Assembly (NCBI GenBank): GCA_030594505.1
Contig: JAUVFC010000002.1
Span: 1-25,097 of the forward strand
DNA from: Desulfobacterales bacterium
Lineage (GTDB): Bacteria; Desulfobacterota; Desulfobacteria; Desulfobacterales; C00003106
Direction: 5' to 3'
Length of the DNA stretch: 25,097 nucleotides
The position numbers and the translations under genes were made by a program. Positions 24,043 to 25,097 of the stretch are shown in pieces (the first letter of the stretch is position 1; every line of letters begins with the position of its first letter). The notes beneath the pieces were generated by a model that worked only from the letters and a program-made list of their open reading frames with translations, was not told the DNA's origin and made no database searches.

Positions 24043-24136
24043 GTCTGCACCCTAAACAACATATGTAGTGACCGCATGATGCCTGTGTGATCGTTTTTGA
24101 GTTCGGGCAGGCGATTCTTCTTGTTACTTTCTCCAT
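24023..24136 (-). CDS. Cys-rich mini zinc-ribbon-like protein (37 aa)
   Basis: ATG 24136 follows AGGAG with 7-bp spacing. The product has Cys at 10, 21, 26, 27 and 30 and His at 23 and 32 (CPNSK, CGHYICCLGC), consistent with one zinc site. It begins just downstream of the solitary CRISPR repeat and its ribosome site is one base from the repeat end, so repeat cleavage would change its expression. It overlaps the terL start by 20 bp. No function is known. Confidence 0.6.
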   Translation of the reverse strand: MEKVTRRIACPNSKTITQASCGHYICCLGCRHDGRNK

Positions 24137-24147
24137 GATTATCTCCT

Positions 24148-24176
24148 CGGTTCATCCCTACGTGTGTAGGGAACAC
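24148..24176 (-). CRISPR. Solitary type I-E CRISPR repeat unit (candidate RNA anti-CRISPR)
   Basis: Read on the minus strand, the 29-bp element starts GTGTTCCC, forms a perfect 7-bp stem (TCCCTAC, loop ACAC, GTAGGGA), and ends ATGAACCG, the canonical I-E crRNA 5' handle. Its length and architecture match E. coli-type repeats, with stem differences compensated on both arms. It lies in the 60-bp gap between terS and the 37-aa ORF and is transcribed in the sense direction of the late operon. There is no second repeat 61 bp up or down, so it is not an array. Racr-type solitary repeats in phages are known to titrate Cas proteins. The repeat is seen; the function is inferred. Confidence 0.9.
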
Positions 24177-24196
24177 CTATTGTTTTTCTGTTGCTT

Positions 24197-24664
24197 TCAT
24201 ATGAATTTCGGTTCCGGGGTGACATCAATTATCTCCCCAATATCAAATTTGAGTTCAGCGTTGTTAATAATGATTGCCGGCATATTGACAACCGTGTTGC
24301 CTCCGCCCCCTGGTTTATTAGGTGTCACCGTGTCCAGCAATTTAAAATGTTTTGCCAGTAACTCCAATGCGTTTTTTTTGTCGACGAGAGATATTTTCTT
24401 TTTAGTCGCGTCCTCGACGGGGAGAAACGCAATATCCGCTAACTCCCACAGAACCCTGTCGGCTGTTATATCGCACCGTTTTAATTGTTTATTAATTTTT
24501 TTGGCGAGTAAATCCCTAATAGCCGGTTTTTGCACGTTTTCCGTCCCGATCCTGCGCGCCGTTTTTTTGCTGTACCCTGATCTAATAGCCGCCTGCGTTG
24601 CGTTGCTATCAATTAGATATTCCGCGCAAAATCGGGATTGTTTTGGTGTCAATTTTTTGGGCAT
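24197..24664 (-). CDS. terS: terminase small subunit (TerS), 155 aa
   Basis: The N-terminus LTPKQSRFCAEYLIDSNATQ followed by AAIRSGYSKKTARRIGTE (about 33-50) is the helix-turn-helix DNA-binding domain of the Terminase_2 small-subunit family. A coiled-coil middle (DLLAKKINKQLKR, about 72-84; KKNALELLAKHFKLL) and a beta/glycine tail follow (KPGGGGNTVVNMPAIIINNA). The protein recognises the packaging site and regulates TerL. It is the first gene of the leftward operon and its ATG lies 8 bases after the -10 box, so the mRNA would be leaderless or nearly so. The solitary CRISPR repeat follows 20 bp after its stop. Confidence 0.88.
   Translation of the reverse strand: MPKKLTPKQSRFCAEYLIDSNATQAAIRSGYSKKTARRIGTENVQKPAIRDLLAKKINKQLKRCDITADRVLWELADIAFLPVEDATKKKISLVDKKNALELLAKHFKLLDTVTPNKPGGGGNTVVNMPAIIINNAELKFDIGEIIDVTPEPKFI
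24377..24388. repeat. TTTGTCGACGAG copy inside terS
   Basis: Exact 12-bp copy of the sequence upstream of the gene at 24741-24752, in the same orientation, 364 bp away. Because pac sites of headful phages often lie in or beside terS, this pair is a candidate TerS-binding site. It may be a coincidence around the GTCGAC core. Confidence 0.3.
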
Positions 24665-24671
24665 CTCCCTA

Positions 24672-24700
24672 ATAATAGCCCAGCGGGTGGATTTTGTCCA
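24672..24700 (-). promoter_or_regulatory. Promoter of the leftward late operon, with overlapping inverted repeat
   Basis: Minus strand TGGACA (695-700 of this kb) and TATTAT (672-677) are 17 bp apart, each one mismatch from consensus; the -10 ends 7 bases before the terS ATG. The -35 box lies in a perfect inverted repeat, GGTGGA-N5-TCCACC (24686-24702), that could be an operator. Confidence 0.6.
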
Positions 24701-24740
24701 CCAGGAATTTTATTGTTTTATTTTTGGCGATTTAGTGCCG

Positions 24741-24752
24741 TTTGTCGACGAG
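24741..24752. repeat. TTTGTCGACGAG copy upstream of terS
   Basis: Second exact copy of the 12-mer found inside terS at 24377-24388, in the intergenic control region. The rest of 24703-24870 shows A-rich stretches with repeated AAAACC units (24854-24866) but no convincing gene. Confidence 0.3.
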
Positions 24753-24870
24753 GATTTAAAAACATTTACCACACCCCATGTGCCGCAACGACTTACAACA
24801 ACGCTCAATTCCAAAAAAAATGCGCTGAAAATAAATAGCGTCGAGAGACAACAAAAACCAAAACCAAAGC

Positions 24871-24905
24871 TTGACACGTGACCGGACACCTGACATACTG
24901 GTGTC
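24871..24905 (+). promoter_or_regulatory. Divergent rightward promoter with operator-like inverted repeat
   Basis: A perfect -35 (TTGACA, 871-876), a 17-bp spacer and CATACT (894-899) with an extended TG just before it (891-892) make a strong promoter. The -10 box is bracketed by GACACC (885-890) and GGTGTC (900-905), a perfect 6-bp inverted repeat. A further GACACG half-site at 873-878 overlaps the -35. This is the layout of a phage repressor operator. The predicted start is on the ATG at 24906. Confidence 0.65.
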
Positions 24906-24956
24906 ATGAGCAAGACGGCCGACAATCAACCAGTACCAACCGAGGAGGCAGGATGA
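24906..24956 (+). CDS. leaderless 16-aa leader peptide
   Basis: The frame MSKTADNQPVPTEEAG begins at the predicted transcription start and ends with TGA overlapping the next ATG (ATGA). Its last codons contain the AGGAGG ribosome site of the following gene. It may be a real leader peptide that couples translation into the next gene. Confidence 0.4.
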   Translation: MSKTADNQPVPTEEAG

Positions 24957-25097
24957 CAATACTAAAATTAAAATCCAGAAAAACCATTGACATTGAAAAT
25001 CTGGTAGCCACAGCATACCGTCAGGGTGTACTAGCAGGTGTTGCGGGGGCGCGTGGTGAGAAAATCACAGAACAAACAATATTAAAATGCAGCACCG
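24953..25097 (+). CDS. first gene of the rightward operon (partial, runs off right edge)
   Basis: ATG 24953 is preceded by AGGAGGCAGG. Forty-eight codons are visible before the edge: a short basic N-terminus (MTILKLKSRKTIDIENLV) and a helix-rich continuation (ATAYRQGVLAGVAGARGEK). I cannot assign a family from this fragment. It is the only good coding sequence on the plus strand with a strong ribosome site and begins the operon opposite to the virion genes, so it probably belongs to the early or lysogeny-control region. Confidence 0.7.
   Translation, partial: MTILKLKSRKTIDIENLVATAYRQGVLAGVAGARGEKITEQTILKCST

Noticed and set aside
24023..24240. A normal multi-unit CRISPR array
   Set aside because: Only one repeat is present; I looked about 61 bp either side and saw no second or degenerate copy, so no array is claimed.
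24087..24881. Long plus-strand frame (264 codons) opposite terS
   Set aside because: It is antisense to a recognisable TerS, has no ribosome site, and mixes intergenic and antisense sequence; it is a shadow frame.

Overview
The window is part of the genome of a tailed, short-tailed (podovirus-like) bacteriophage or prophage of a Gram-negative host. From about 24.66 kb down to 1 kb almost every gene lies on the minus strand, tightly packed with 1-30 bp gaps, ATGA/GTGA/TAATG overlaps and strong Shine-Dalgarno sites. Small and large terminase, portal, scaffold, HK97-fold capsid protein, head-tail adaptor, fibres, a propeller-like tail hub, internal/ejection proteins and a 1487-residue polyvalent protein follow one another in the usual podovirus order. 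No integrase, replication gene, endolysin or tRNA is visible here.

Layout, in the direction of transcription (right to left). 24.67-24.91 kb is a divergent control region: a minus-strand promoter fires into terS and a plus-strand promoter fires into a rightward operon that leaves the window. 24.2-16.5 kb is packaging and head: terS, a solitary CRISPR-type repeat, a 37-aa Cys-rich ORF, terL, a secreted protein with an internal duplication, micro-ORFs, portal, scaffold, capsid and a terminator. 16.4-13.7 kb holds connector and coiled-coil proteins. 13.7-7.3 kb holds fibres and other appendage proteins, a run of very small membrane/lipoprotein genes, and the tail hub. 7.3-1.0 kb holds three virion/ejection proteins, the last of them gigantic with an HExxH metalloprotease motif. 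0.86 kb to the left edge is an open frame for a multi-pass O-antigen ligase/polymerase-like protein, with its own promoter.

Four features stand out. (1) Between terS and terL there is one 29-bp sequence with every hallmark of a type I-E CRISPR repeat (GTGTTCCC start, 7-bp stem, ATGAACCG handle) and no second repeat. It is a candidate RNA anti-CRISPR (Racr-like solitary repeat unit) or Cas6e-dependent mRNA switch. (2) Inside the giant gene, in a Pro/Lys-rich linker, sits an exact 16-bp chromosomal parS site (TGTTTCACGTGAAACA), perfect as an 18-bp palindrome, which suggests capture of the host ParB. (3) Six late proteins, including two fibre-like ones, start with Sec or lipoprotein signal peptides, which is unusual for virion proteins assembled in the cytoplasm. 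(4) The phage carries an O-antigen ligase-like gene. Taken together, the phage appears to imitate or exploit several host systems: CRISPR processing, chromosome segregation, secretion and envelope glycans. The sequence features are observed directly; the functions are inferred.

The host is taken to be a diderm from the lipobox protein, the O-antigen ligase-like gene and the Sec-targeted proteins, and it (or its relatives) probably has a type I-E CRISPR system and ParABS. I cannot name the taxon. Base composition looks even, in the mid-40s per cent GC by eye, with no sign of recent foreign insertions.
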